Part shown: piece by piece, positions 23,273 to 36,497 of the stretch
How positions within the stretch are numbered: position 1 is the first letter of the stretch
Layout: each line of letters starts with the position of its first letter
NCBI RefSeq assembly: GCF_016545825.1
Contig: NC_052614.1
Location: forward strand, 35,186,072 to 35,250,071
Source: Eucalyptus grandis
Lineage: Eukaryota; Streptophyta; Magnoliopsida; Myrtales; Myrtaceae
Reading direction: 5' to 3'
Length of the DNA stretch: 64,000 bases
Translations under genes and position numbers: made by a program
Notes under the pieces: generated by a model
What the model saw: only the letters and a program-made list of their open reading frames with translations
Told to the model about the DNA's origin: nothing
Database searches by the model: none

Positions 23273-26200
23273 ATGGGCGAGTCGTCTTGGCCTTCTGATG
23301 CGCAGGTAGTCCCTCTGCAGTTAGTGAATGCCGATGAATCGACCGCATTGTCGAGAATTCTTCTTTTCTTCGATCAAATACGGTTCCACACTTATGCTGT
23401 AATGTTCTTTGAGCAACGCCATTCAAAGCTTGAAATTCAAGGGGTTGTCACCTGGTGTCTTTTCCTGCTTTTCTTGATGTAGAAGATGGTGCGTGCGTGT
23501 TAGGCGTCTTCGCCTTGTTTTTCTCTCTGGTTCTCCTCTGCTGTTCGTGAACGCCGATGAATCGACCAGCATTGTCGGAAATTGTTCTTTGATTAAATCC
23601 AGTCCACATTTTTGCTGTAATGTTGTTTAGGCAATGCCATTTAGAGCTTGAAAATCAAAGGATCATGTCTGGTCTCTTTTCTTCCTTTCCTTGAAGGAGA
23701 AGAAAGTCTGTGCGTGTAAGGCATCCTTATCTCGTCATTTTGGCTGATATTTGGTTACTCTTGAGATGATTGATCGTGATATGGGATGTTCTAGCGGAGT
23801 AGTATCAGTGTTGCCTGCTCATTGCCTTGAAAGATCGATGAAAGAGTCATATGCTGGTGGGGTTTGCTTCGATTTCTTTACTGAGTCGGTGGGATATTTG
23901 TGGATCTTCCATGTCCAGTTGAAAATCACCTCTCTATTTGACCATTTTGAGAGGAGTGTAGTCATTTGCGAATGTCAAAATTCTTGGGGATTGTGCTCCT
24001 CATAATCTTATCCCTTTGCAGTTGAACTATATCCGCAATGTTGTTTCTCGAATGGCTGGCCGAAGAACAGATGAAGTTCAGGTTGTAATATCTCCTTATA
24101 GAATTTGCTCCCTGGGAGCTCATATAGATCACCAGGTCAGTTTTGTTTTGTTTCTACCATATTGTTGTCTAGATAGTCATTGCGCGAGTCCTTCCATTTG
24201 GGCATTGTTTTTTGATTTGCATCAACAGACACAACTTTGTCTTAATTTGCTGTCCTTTTTTTATGTAGCATTTGTATTTCTATCACTTGTGAATATGAAC
24301 AAGCCTGTTGCTTCTTATGTTCAATAAAATTTGCAGGGTGGAACGGTTTGTGCTATGACAATTGACAAAGGAATACTTCTTGGATTTGTTCCTTCTGGAG
24401 ATAGTCAGGTAAAAATTGATTCACCTTAGGTTTTAAGAGAATAGTGGAAGCCTGTGAAATTTGCCTTGATGGTGTTCTATTTAGCTTTTGATACATCTAT
24501 TTGCCATAATACCTCTAGAGTTGTTAAGTCACTTTTGGACATTTCTGTGGGTGTCAAGTTTCATTTATGTATTATGTAAATCAGTTATGCACCTGGAACT
24601 TTAGAGCAACAAAACACTATATCTTGTATCCTCTTACAGAAGTGAAATGCTTTGGCTTTAGATGTAAATTACATAGTAATGGCACCAGGTGGATATTTTA
24701 CTAGGGTATTTGTTATCTCCATATACTGACGGAATTAGAGCAGCTCTAAAACTTAAAGCATCCTAGACTTTCGGGATAAGGTTGGTCATGGTAGACTGAA
24801 TGGAGTTGAGCATCCTGTATGTTTTGCTAATCATGGCTACTGACACTCCATTCGGGAAAGGACAGAAAGAGGAGGTTAGGACAATTAGGTTGGAAAATAA
24901 ATGAAATTTGAAATTTTGCGAGACAAAGATTGAGGGAAAATTGAAATTTTGTCCTTTTTTATTTCTTTCCTTCCCCATTTCATGGCTTTCCAAATTGTAT
25001 GATTTTGGCTTCAAGAACTTTCGGAAAATTCTCATGTTTGAGTTGAGAAAGAAGAGTCATGTGGCATATGAGAGGGAACAAAAAGTGACAGGTTGATCTT
25101 TCATAACCTGAGTAGTGCTAAGCTTTGGTTTGCGGGATGTGAAACTTGAGGTCACACAGGACATCTCGTTTATTTTTCGCTGCTGTGAGTATTGGCCAGC
25201 ATACTAGTTGGACTTTGAGTTCCTTTATGTTGCACCGTGATAACAATCATCTTTTCAATGTTTGGAAATTGAGGGATTCACTAGATCTCCTTCATGTATG
25301 ATGTGTGATGTATAGATTATAGGTCTCTCTGCTAAGCATGTAATTGTGTGCTTTATTGATCTTGAAGTGAGGACCCAGGCTGAGAAGATCAATCTTGCAA
25401 CTAAACTTAATCATGAACGAAGTAATCTGCATTCTTCCATTCATATCATAGCCCCACAGAAATTTGTTTGGTTCTCCAGCTATCTTGAAGAACAATAGGG
25501 AACAAAAGCTGGAAAAAGCATGATTGATCCTAGATGGAACCCATATTGGCTAAGTAGATGGAAAGTAATCTGCAACCTGGGAACACAGGCCTGTCTGCTT
25601 ACATTGCCTTCCCCTTGCCTTTTGTTTTATAATTCAATATTTTATGTTTACACTATTGTTCATATTAAAACAATCTCTTGAAATCCTGAACTGGATGAGC
25701 TGACAAAGGTGCATTAACCCGGCATAGATGAATGCATAAGTTGTTAGAGGCTTTTAATGCCACTTTCTAGGTGCAAGGAAAATAGAAGTATCGGCATTAT
25801 CAGTGGAGTTATGAATATCTGCAGCCAATGTAATAAATTGAAGAGGGGAATGGACACATGCGCCGAGCTTGAGATTGGTCAGCAGGAAGGCTTCAAAATT
25901 GCCTATAACCACTTCAATTTAGTTTATCACATGGAAGGCTAAGCCAAACAATGCTAACTTATGCTGTAAGGTTGTTTCTGGTATAAGCTCACATTTTGGA
26001 TCGTATAAGCACTTTCCAGTTTAAACATTGAGAGGCATTTGGCTTAGCCCATTTTCCATGTGTACACACAATTTCCTTTGCAATTTTAAGATTCCTCTGG
26101 CTCTGAGATGTTTTTGAGGTTTTGTTTGATGTCCTGCTACTTGGACATGATTATTGTCTTTGGCTATGTTATGTGCAGTGTTTTCAATTTAGAATCTAAA

Positions 26201-29200
26201 TTCTTATTACAGAGGTTTCTCTTGCTTAAATGTTCTTGTTGTTATAATAGTTATTATTATTATGTCCTTTTTTTTTGTACAGACAATGATGTCTCGAGTG
26301 TAATTGTATGGCTACTATTCTAAACATGACAGCATTGATCAACTTCAATTAACTGTATGTGTAAATGTTGTTCAGGTTTATCTACGTTCTGAGCAGTTCA
26401 GAGGAGAAGTTCGGTTTAGGTATGGACTTCTTTAGTTTCATTCCTTTCTATGCTTTATCTCAAGCATCACATCGATGGTTACTTCAATTTCATCTGACGT
26501 TGATCTCGCATTGTTTCATTTCATTAATAGTAAAGTTGATAACTAGTACAATTTTAAGGTTAAAGTGAGTATGAAGATGGATAAAAAGCATATGGCATTC
26601 TTTGTCTTAGGTATTTGTAAATCAACATATCAATCGTAGAACAAGAGTGCCATAGTAATGAGTACATTTAGGGCAATGATATTGAACTTAATATGCTATG
26701 AACAAGGTTAGGCTAAGTGCTCTTAAATTAGGTACATCTTTTCCTTAACTTGGATTATCAAGGTCCTGGTATATTAACAGGTCATTATCGATAGTATAAG
26801 TTCAGTATGGACTTCTTTTAGTTTCATTTGCATTAGTGCTTTATCTCATATGCCGCATAGATGGTTTAGTCAAACTCTTCTGATATTGATCTTGCATTGT
26901 TTCATTCGATTAATAAAGTTCATAAGTAGTACATGTATAAGGTTTAATATGAGCATGAAGACGGAGAAAAACCACCTCAGATTCTTTGTCTTAGGTACTT
27001 TTTTAAATCTACATAGCATTTGTCGGACAAGAGTCCCAAACTAAGGAGCACATTTAAGAGCAGTGATATTGAACTTATATGCTATAAACAATCTTAGATT
27101 AAGTGCTCTTAAATTTGGCAAGCCTTTTCCTTACCTTGGGATAGTAGAAATTAAAATTGTTATCATATCAAGGTCCTGTTATTATAACAGGTCATTCTTG
27201 ATTATTTGTAATCTTAATTTTCCTTGTTGTCAGTTTCTATATATGTTGCCTTCGTTTATATACTTAATTATGTAGATCTTCTGCAGAACATAATTGCCAT
27301 GAACTTTTTTTGTTTTTGGGCCCTGGAGATGGACAGACTAATGGTTTAAGGCTATATTTGTGCGCAACATCTTCTTTAACCATGTAGCTTTTTTCCAAAG
27401 TATCCTGTACATTTGTACTGGTCAGCAAAGGAGATTAAATGGCAAATTTATGAGCGTATGCCAGTTGAGATGGGCATCTAGTCTGTTTCTAACATTCTAT
27501 GGGAAAAAGGCCTTTCAAAAGTGATTTTCCTTTTGACAACTCTCTAAGGAGTACTGCTGCTAATATTTCTGTGGTCAACTTTGCCATTTCTTAGTGGAGC
27601 AAATATTTTATCTTTCTAGACTTGAGGGCAGCGATGCTGATTAATTAATAAATTATGTTATTTGTTACTTTTATCCATTGAAAAATATGCACTTTCATGT
27701 GTTATTGTTGAATATCACAACACTTTTGCTTTTTGTTCTCCTGAAAGAAGTGAGTTTCTGAGGTAACTTGTTGTCTGCTGGATTGCTAGAAGTAATGTAA
27801 TTGCAAAATTGTAGGAGCCCCATTGATTTGACATGTTTTTGCTCTAGTTTGATGGAAAAATTTAAGTGCATGTGATCAATGCAAGTTTGCATTCCGGTGC
27901 AATTGATTGGATATGATCCACAGAGTTGATGAAAATCAGCACCCAAAACCTGTGAGTGGAACAAACCTGAAGGTACCTTCAAATGGTTCTTCCACACAAC
28001 ATGAAGACTGTGATTGGGGAAGTTATGCGAGAGGCGCTCAATATGCTCTACAAAGTAGAGGTTGCCGTCTTTCTCAGGTTAGAACTTTTTCTACATAAAT
28101 GTTTTTATCATTTATTGTGAAATGGAACCTATAGTGGATCATATGCAAAGGAGTTTTACAAATTTGACTGCAAAATTTTAGAAGGGTATCTAGTCATGAG
28201 GGGCAAGACCCTTAGTATGACATTTAGAGTATGTGATAAATTCCCCAGTGATGGGGAAAGATATCCTGGATGCACCAATAATTAATTAGGGATGTTATTC
28301 ATCCTTCATGAATAACTTAAGTTTGGCATGAAGAGAGGGAACTGCTAAAGTACTTTTGCGTCACTTGCATAGTTTTCTGACTCATTGTCTCTCATATAGC
28401 AATGTCATATTAAGGTATTCCTGAACATTTTTTGTCTGTGCAATCAACCTAGAAGGTAGTGAACTGGGTCATTTGCTGCTGAAACAATGGTTAAATTAGA
28501 TTCAAGAAGTTTTAATGGTCTGTTTGGTTGTCATAGGAGTGCCTATGTATGTATGATATTTATATTGTGAAGATCACACTGTTAGGCTGTGTGTATGGAT
28601 AAACTCTGTTAGGGGGTTTGTAGTTGATCTTTTCTTCCATATGTGTTTCTAGTAGAAGGACATGATTGTGACAATTTGGAGATCCTTACTTAGCAAAGAA
28701 ATGTCATTCAAGTGACCTAAGTTTAGTAATAACCATGTCAAAAGGGAAAGAGGAAGGGGGGATAGACTGATATATTGTCCCAAACCAGTGGCCTCCGAAG
28801 ATACTCTTTGAATTATTAGATGGACTTTCATATTTAGATTACATAACTTCACCCAAGCTGTTTGCTGCATTTTTTCCTTCTTGAAAAATTTACCAAGTTT
28901 ATTTCATGTATGATGATTTGATGCATTTGATGTTCATAGTAAGATCACACAGTTTTGACTTTTTTGCAGGGTATAATTGGATTCATCTGTGGTTCTAAGG
29001 GCCTTGACAGTTCAGGCCTTAGCTCTTCTGCTGCTGTGAGTAAATATCTCCTTTTGCGCTCTTTGATTGAGGAAGTTTCGGTACTTTTCTTTCCTATATG
29101 ATGGTGAATTTTCTTGAACCACTGTGATTGCTTAACGACCTGTTATATGACCAACTATGAACATCATGGAATGTGATTCTGTTTTTATGGCTGCAAGGCC

Positions 29201-32200
29201 ATATTCCCTTGTTTCTTATCTACCGGTTCCTTCTTTTGTAAATGCCAAAAGTATTAGCATGTATTTTTCTTATACTATTCATCCAATCAATGTTTTGTTT
29301 TTATTTACTAATGATAAAGTATACGAACCCTTCAGTTTCTTAATAATGGATTGTTCCAGTTATGGAAGCCATAAATAAAAGGAAATTTCAACTGTTTGAC
29401 CCTGATAGTGTTCAAGCTGTTTGCTGAACTTTGACAGTAAGAGGAATGCAATTTTCCTTTCAAGTAAATTATTCGGTCTTTCTTGTTATTTTCCTGGTTA
29501 AACTTCTCCTTTGAAGAGCTCTTTACCTTATTTAGATCTGTAATGGCTGTGTGTTTGATAGGTGGGAATTGCCTACTTGTTGGCTTTTGAAAGGGCAAAT
29601 AATTTATTCATGTCCCCTACGGAAAATATAGAGTATGACAGGTACAATTACAAACTTCCTAGACTCTACATATTGCGTACTTGAACGTATTTATTATGCA
29701 CCTTTGGCAGAGCTACATTTTCCCTTGACTTGTTAATGTTGCCATTTTATATTTCCTCAACTTAGTAACTTTTTCACTTCAAGTGTTCAACCATACGTTT
29801 CATCTCAGCAACCTCTGTTTTTGGGCTTCATTTCCTCTTCCATGTCCAACCGTTGTGTCGAAATGAGAACCCTAATTACAAGTGAGGACTTTTATTGCTT
29901 TGATACCAATTCGATGTAGGAGAAACACTAAGAGGGGCTGTGAAACCAATTTGATGTAGTCAGAGAAGCAAAAGATAGGAAAAGGAAAAAAAAAAATTAC
30001 GGCTGAAGATGGATTAGAGAAATGGTATTCTAAGGTTTATAATGAGGAAAAAACTAATGACAAAGAGACTGAAAACCTATTAATACTAGGTTACAGACAT
30101 AAGTATGATCTCAACCATTTATCTAAAATAACAACTAATCTCAATCATCCAACCTAATAAAAAAGTCACGTGACTATTACATGATTAGTTACTAACCTAA
30201 AAATAGGAAAAGACTAAATAGAAGAAAAATAATTAAAAGTATTAAAATAGGATTATGCTTCTGCATCACTCCCCAATAAAGCATGTAGGCTCATATAGGA
30301 TTTCCTTTGTCTTACGTAATTTGAGATGTAAAAAACCATTTTCACTAGCAAGTACATAATAAAGCCTGATATTCGGGTGATCCCTAATGGCTTTCATTGA
30401 GTATTTTCGCAATGTGGAAGGTTGAATTCTGGAGCAATGATGTGGAAAGCTAAGGTAAAGAATATATTGTGATAAGGAGTATGTATTTAAAAAGAGAATG
30501 GTGGGTAATGGGAAGAGAGAATTGAGAAATCTATTACAGGATTAAACAAGGAGAATTGAACTCTTCTTTTTGCTATGAAATAGTCTACTTTTTAAAATCA
30601 TCTAGCTCATGTATTTCAGCGATCAATGGAGTTCTTCATATGTTTCCTTTCCATGCAGGCTGATTGAAAATGAATATTTGGGCCTTAAGAATGGCATACT
30701 GGATCAATCAGCTATTTTACTATCAAGTCATGGCTGTCTCACTTTAATGAATTGCAAGGTAATGTGGGGATGTTTCAATGCACAAAGATTTGTAGAATTA
30801 TCTCCCAACTAAGGATCTACGGAGACAATTCCACCTCGTGGGAAATCGCTTCGTTGTTGTTGTAGAAATGCATTGTTTCGAAGTGAATTTTGGCAGTTGT
30901 CATGAGTTACCATTAGCCATGCAAAATTGTTTCTTTCTATCATATAAAATCCATCCATAGATGGCTAAGGTATGTAAGGATTGTAGTAACGAGGTGTTTA
31001 AATCTTTTATCGATACAGTTGCGGCTGAAATTATGTGTGTATTGCAAATTGTGAGTAATGAACCATCTCGTTTACGCACAATCATCCAAATAACACCATG
31101 TTCATTTCAGGTTTATGGCTAGCCAGATGTGAAACCTATCTTAATCTGCTGCATGTCATTTTAAACGTCGGTCATAATAGTTGCAAGCTTGCCTTATTGA
31201 CCTAGTCATTGTTGAAGAATAAATTTTGTTATAAATGATAAGTTTATGATTTGTCTGGTTGAAATTAAAGTGTATTGCATGTCTGTGAGCTGCTTCCATG
31301 ATCTTTTTGGTAATCTGTGAACCACTGAACGTGCATAATCTATTATCAAATCTTGGTAACTCTCCATTTTGCGATTTTAAAGTTGGAAGTATGCTGGTCA
31401 AACCTTTTTTTTAACTGCTTTGATCTCTAGCAAGTTGCTTTTAGCTCAAATGGAGACTTCCATCAGTTTATGTCTTATAATCCACATATAGGCTTCAGAA
31501 TCACAGCCATTTTAGCCTAGTGCATCCACAACATCATCTTCTTCAACTGATGTTCAGCTCTTGTAGGAAACCTATATTTTGGCTAGGCAATCTAAAATAG
31601 GGAGCAGTATAAGCAGGTATGGTTGGTTAATTCATGGATGTCTGCAGATAATCTTTCATGGTAGGCGTATATTGAAAGAGATTTTCTTGTATGAATTGAG
31701 GAATATAGTCGGTGTAAGCATATTTTGAGTGTACAATAATGTACTTGTAAATTGTCATTATTTGTTATTATAAACAGATAGACCATACAGTAAAACCCTA
31801 CCATTCTGTATCAGCCTCTCTATTGTCTTTTACTTTTTTTACCACATGAATAATCTTTCATGCTAGGCATTTCTATTATTTTTCGGAACTTGTTACTCAT
31901 TCAGCGACTTAGAATACCATGGATTTGGGGTCTGTTTGGCATGGTTGTAGTTGTGTTGCTGTCATACTGTCCATGAAGTGTTAGAAGTAGAGGTTTTTTT
32001 TATGTTTGGTAATATATGTTTGAATATGCAGTGCCTTAAAGCTGGGTGCAGTAGCTTTTTAATAGTTGCTGGAAGATGGTGCCGGTATGGAGGTGTAGCA
32101 GCTGTGAGGTGTTACTAAACACATTGCAAAAGCTACAGCACCCCTTTAGCTGCTAATTGAGAAGCTATAGCCACATTCTTAAGCATATTGTGCCTCTCTT

Positions 32201-35200
32201 ACCACCACCCACTTAGAATTTACTAGTCACAATTCTCATTATTATGTTTCTCCATTTGCTTGTTTAGCATTAATTCTATAAAACTCGGTGTATGTGACTT
32301 TTTCATCACAGAAACATGGTGCCATGAACTTTCTTATTGTTTTCAATGGCAAATGAGTTATCATAAGGTTATTAACATATCTCCTCTTGTATCCACAGAA
32401 TTTCATTGTTTGACACTGCTACTTTAAAGTTATTTCAGTTTACTGATATACATATTTGATGGCTTATACTGAGAAATATTGATGTTCTTTAAGTTTGTTT
32501 AATGTCTTGTCCATTTGAAGTTTTCTCATGCTGTGTATCTAGATGAATTAGGATGTAAAGGTTTTCAATTATCTGTCTGGAAGAGGTTTCTGATGAGAAG
32601 TATAGCTTGTGCAGACTAAAAAGCATGAGCTTATTCATTTTTCAAAGTTGCAAAAGGACAATCCTGTGGTGCCAAAAGCTTTCAAAATCTTGTTGGCCTT
32701 TTCAGGCTTGAAGCAAGCTTTGACCAGCAATCCTGGGTATAACCGCCGTGTTGAAGAGTGTCAGGAGGCTGCAAAGTTTCTCTTGGAGTAAGATTTCGAT
32801 TTTTCCTCCTATTGAAATCTCAATGATCAATATAGTGACGATATTTTGCCGAGATATGCATGTTTTTCTTCTTTTTTTAATAAGTAAAAGAACTATTTGT
32901 AAAAAGGAAGATGATTGTCCAAGTGTACAGGAAGTATATAATGCAGAAACGCTTTGGAAAACCAGCAAAAAATGAAGGAAAACTATATGACAGACAAGGT
33001 TCTGTAGTTCAAACCCTCTTATGTTTCTCTCAAGTCCTGATGGTACAAATCTCAGGATTTTCTTCTCAATTTTGAGCCCATTATGTACTTTCACTGGCAA
33101 ATGTAGAGTGTCATATGACAAAGAAAGATACTTTTGATCAAAAATCAAGATTAGTTTGAAGAGGTGAGTGTACAAGGGTTAATAGATAGAGCCATAGATT
33201 CCAAACTCTTCTTGCTCATGCAACGCCACGAATCTACAATGATGATGCCATGACTTTCTAACCAGGTGATGAAAGCAACTCGGAGTTCGAGCTTTATTAG
33301 CCTTCAAAATTTTTTATTTGCATGATATGACTAGGACTTCAAACCTCATAAGTCACAATAAAATTTAACATTAAATTTCCTACTTTTTGAGATCTTCCAT
33401 TGAAATGTGTCCTAAGTAGAGCTGGGGATATTAGTAGCATATAATTTTCGAAGAAAGAGGAGATTGCATCTAGCTTCCAAACATGGGACAAAATCAATCT
33501 CTCTAAACTTTATCTAGTAAATGAAGCACATACTAGAGAATGTAATTACTATTCACGAGGCAAAAATAAGATATATGGATAATAACTTGTCCTAGCAATG
33601 TTTGGGTCAATTTCGTGACAAGAGATACTGTTTTTCGTTACTAACTGTTCTGGAAACAGGTAATTCACTTCTACTTTGGATAAGATATTCTTGTATCATA
33701 TGGTAGTCTGATCTTTCAATCAATGTCTAATAACTATGTTTGCATATTATGTTGTATATCTATTTATATCATGTCGTATTGTATAGCCCTACATGCGGTT
33801 GATGTTTCATGCAAAGATAGTAAATTATATAAGAAATTACAGAAATATCATCAATTTTCCCCATTTTGACGCTTTCATCCCTTGGTTTCATAACTATACA
33901 CTTTGCATGTGATCTTTCAAGCAACCTATGTTTTGCATCTTGGAGTCTTAACACCAGTGTCAGGAAAAACAGTGTAACTTCTAGGAACTAGAGGTGCTAT
34001 GTGTTGATTATTTTGGAACTTTATGCTGCAAAATGAGGAGTCTTGAATCTAGAAGTTGTAAATTAATTTGAAAGACATTAGATTTTGGTGGGAAAGCAAC
34101 ATAAAGAATTTTATACTTATTCTTATGTCTAAACAAACAGACTCCTAGTATGTGAGGTCTGGCTTACATATAATGGGGGTTAAAAAGTATGTAGTTTGCA
34201 TATCTGTTTCACAACTTGAAGTTTTGGGAAAAATGGTTATCAGTATGATGTGAGGGCAAGAGGCTATTCGTTCAAGTGAATCTAGGTCTCTTACTTGTTT
34301 CCTCAAAATAATTAATTTCCATAATTTAGTTTTAGATCAAATACCTGTTAATGCATGAAGGAGAATGTTACAATGTTTAAATGTTAAAACAGGCGTTTGT
34401 TTAATTATATAAACTTTTACATCAATTGGCAATAGTCCCACAAATTATACCATTGTCATTTGTGCTTTTACTATTGGTATTAATCGTTATACTACCATGT
34501 GCTGAGGCAGTGCAGATTATGAGATCAATAAATTGGCCATTCACTCATGTTGTAGATGTGTATTGAATTTTAATTGCATGGCTAATTGTTTGGATCCTTG
34601 TTAGAGTGACAGCTCCATTTGAGCTAATCACACATTTAACACTGAATTCATAATTCATCACTCTCTGTTTGCTAGATACTTTTTCCAATATGTAATACTA
34701 CTTTTTCTTTATTAACAGGGCTTCTGGAAATGGCAAAACAAAGCCTGTCCTGTCTGATGGCAAGTATCTAATTACTCGTCAAAATTGATTGTTCTTTAAT
34801 GAGTAGAAAACTGGGCTAATGTGTTTTTCCTCACCAAGCAGTGCATCCTGAAGTTTATGAAGCTTATAAGGTACTTTGGCTGCATCAATGTCTACTGTTT
34901 GTTCGGTAATGTAACCTGTCTCACGCTAGTGTTCACCTTCCTTCTTTCTACACAAAGCTTGTGTTTGCACATGGATGTGCTTATCTTCTGGAGCTAAGAT
35001 GAAGATCTTATAGATACTTTAGTTCATTATTGTTTGATTGAACAGTTGCTTTAACTGCGTGTATCCCAGGCATAGATTCTTCATTAAAAAAAAATTATTA
35101 AAGATTTGCTCATTTTATAGGACTATTATTTATTGAAATTCATTTAGCATTTACCAATTAACTTTACAAACGTCATTTTCTTCCTGCAGCATAAATTAGT

Positions 35201-36497
35201 AACAAACCTAGCTAAGAGAGCTGAGCATTATTTTTCAGAGAATATGCGTGTTCTAAAAGGTATCACTGTTCTGAACAATTTTCTGTTTCTTTTGGATGTA
35301 TTTCCAGTGTCGTCTTGATACCTGTTCATATGCTGTATAAGCTTATAGGCAGACATCCCACATTTACTGCAGGAATTGAAACTTGGGCTTCAGGAGACAT
35401 GAAAAAATTCGGAGAGCTCATCTCAGCATCTGGTTTAAGTTCAATTCGGAACTATGAATGTGGTATGTAACTAATCTTCACTGCAGCATTAAGTTACCTG
35501 ATACGGTTCTGAACTCATGATGTATGAGCCGATAGGAATTACATTGACAGCAAAGAGTACTTTTTTCTTTTGGTGAAATTACATTGGTATCTGGGAAGAT
35601 GCTTAAGTTGGTTTTGTAGTTGTTGCGACTGCTGTTGCTATTTGCATATTTCTTACTGGGAACAATGTTAGTTGTCTTTTCCAGTTAAGAGTTATGGCTC
35701 ATTTGCAGTGCTTAATGTAGCTAACATAGCTGGATATTGGGGGTTGTCATCCAAACTAGTCTAGTAGGGGATAGAGTAATAGGCAGCTGCAAGACATTAG
35801 AGAAGCTCAACTATTAACTTTCATTTTCTTGCCATCCTCACTATTTACTTTTGTTACCTAACAAGTCCTAAAGGCATTTCAATTATTTTTATGGGTCATT
35901 GATATGTGTCACCACAACTGGGCTCAAGCTTCCAATCCTGATGAGAGACGTCAGGGAGCAAAGGGGGGATGTCGACGTGAAACTTCTGGACATCCACCAC
36001 CGGTGGCTTATTTTATGAAAATCTCTTATCCCTCGATGCTTTTTGTTCATTTATTGTTTTCTCCTGCCTCGTTGAGACAGCTCATCAATTTTTCACGATA
36101 TCACTGAAATAGATGTAGTTGATCAAATAATATGAAGGAGCTCCTTTAATAGGTTCTGCTTCCTGTGTGCGTGTGTGGATCATGTTGGATCTTTTAATAT
36201 GCTCTAAACCCTGATTTGTAAAAGCACTGACCCTAGTGTTGAAATTGCTTAGGTGCTGAACCGCTCATACAATTGTATGAAGTTCTTCTCAGGGCTCCTG
36301 GTGTGTATGGGGCCCGATTCAGTGGTGCTGGATTTAGAGGATGCTGTCTTGCCTTTGTTGATGCCAATAAAGCCACAGAAGCTGCGTCATTTGTGAGGTG
36401 GGAATATTCCAAGTGCCAGCCTAAGTTTGCAAGCGAACTGAACCCAGAAACAGCAGTATTGATATGTGATGCAGGTGACTGTGCTCGAGTCATCTGA
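23273..36497 (+). CDS. GALAK: Galacturonokinase (GHMP kinase family), 14 exons
   Basis: Cytosolic enzyme that phosphorylates D-galacturonic acid at C1 with ATP, feeding UDP-GalA salvage from pectin. Exons: 23273-23305, 24022-24135, 24337-24408, 26376-26419, 27924-28077, 28970-29035, 29562-29641, 30659-30758, 32615-32787, 34719-34759, 34842-34870, 35190-35259, 35373-35462, 36253-36497 (TGA 36495-36497). They sum to 1311 nt, 436 residues, close to the ~424 of Arabidopsis At3g10700 as I recall it. GHMP motif 1 is RICSLGAHIDHQGG (38-51), the ATP loop GLDSSGLSSSAA (150-161), and motif 3 GVYGARFSGAGFRGCC (372-387). The start MGESSWPSDAQ matches the family's short N terminus. Every intron keeps phase. 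All are GT-AG except intron 10, which is GC-AG. No internal stops, so it is likely functional. Confidence 0.95.
23310..23738 (+). repeat. Tandem duplication at start of galacturonokinase intron 1
   Basis: Two copies of about 210 bp, roughly 23310-23518 and 23530-23738, share GTGAAYGCCGATGAATCGACC, GCTGTAATGTT, CAAYGCCATT and TGCGTGT blocks in order. Copy 1 begins a few bases after the exon 1 donor. Confidence 0.75.
26420..27205 (+). repeat. Tandem duplication at start of galacturonokinase intron 4
   Basis: Two copies of nearly 400 bp, about 26420-26795 and 26808-27205. Shared blocks in order are GTATGGACTTCTTT, GATCTYGCATTGTTTCATT, TTCTTTGTCTTAGGTA, AAGTGCTCTTAAATT and ATCAAGGTCCTG. Copy 1 starts exactly at the exon 4 splice donor. 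In copy 2 the donor-like start reads AGTATGG. Confidence 0.8.
29800..30300 (-). mobile_element. Copia-like LTR remnant within galacturonokinase intron 7
   Basis: A single LTR-like stretch, 29915-30265 (TGTAGGAGAAAC...CTTCTGCA). On its left, reading the minus strand, is TGGTATCAAAGC (29897-29908), the tRNA-Met primer site used by the copia element further right. A gag-leader-like ATGGAAGAGGAAATGAAGCC follows near 29840. On its right is TTATTGGGGAG (about 30266-30280), which looks like a polypurine tract. No coding domains survive. The boundaries are inferred and no target duplication was found. Confidence 0.45.
34760..34841 (+). other. GC-AG intron (galacturonokinase intron 10)
   Basis: An 82-base intron with donor GATG|GCAAGT and acceptor AAGCAG|TGCATCC. 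Only the GC donor keeps the frame (..SD|VHPEVYEAYK). The nearby GTATCT alternative would bring an immediate stop. Confidence 0.85.

Noticed and set aside
32000..32200. GTCTGTTTGG-type end suggestive of a DNA transposon in galacturonokinase intron 8.
   Set aside because: Only loose similarity between the supposed ends; no target duplication.
34764..34841. Alternative GT donor for galacturonokinase intron 10.
   Set aside because: It would put a stop codon right after the acceptor; the GC donor restores the conserved frame.
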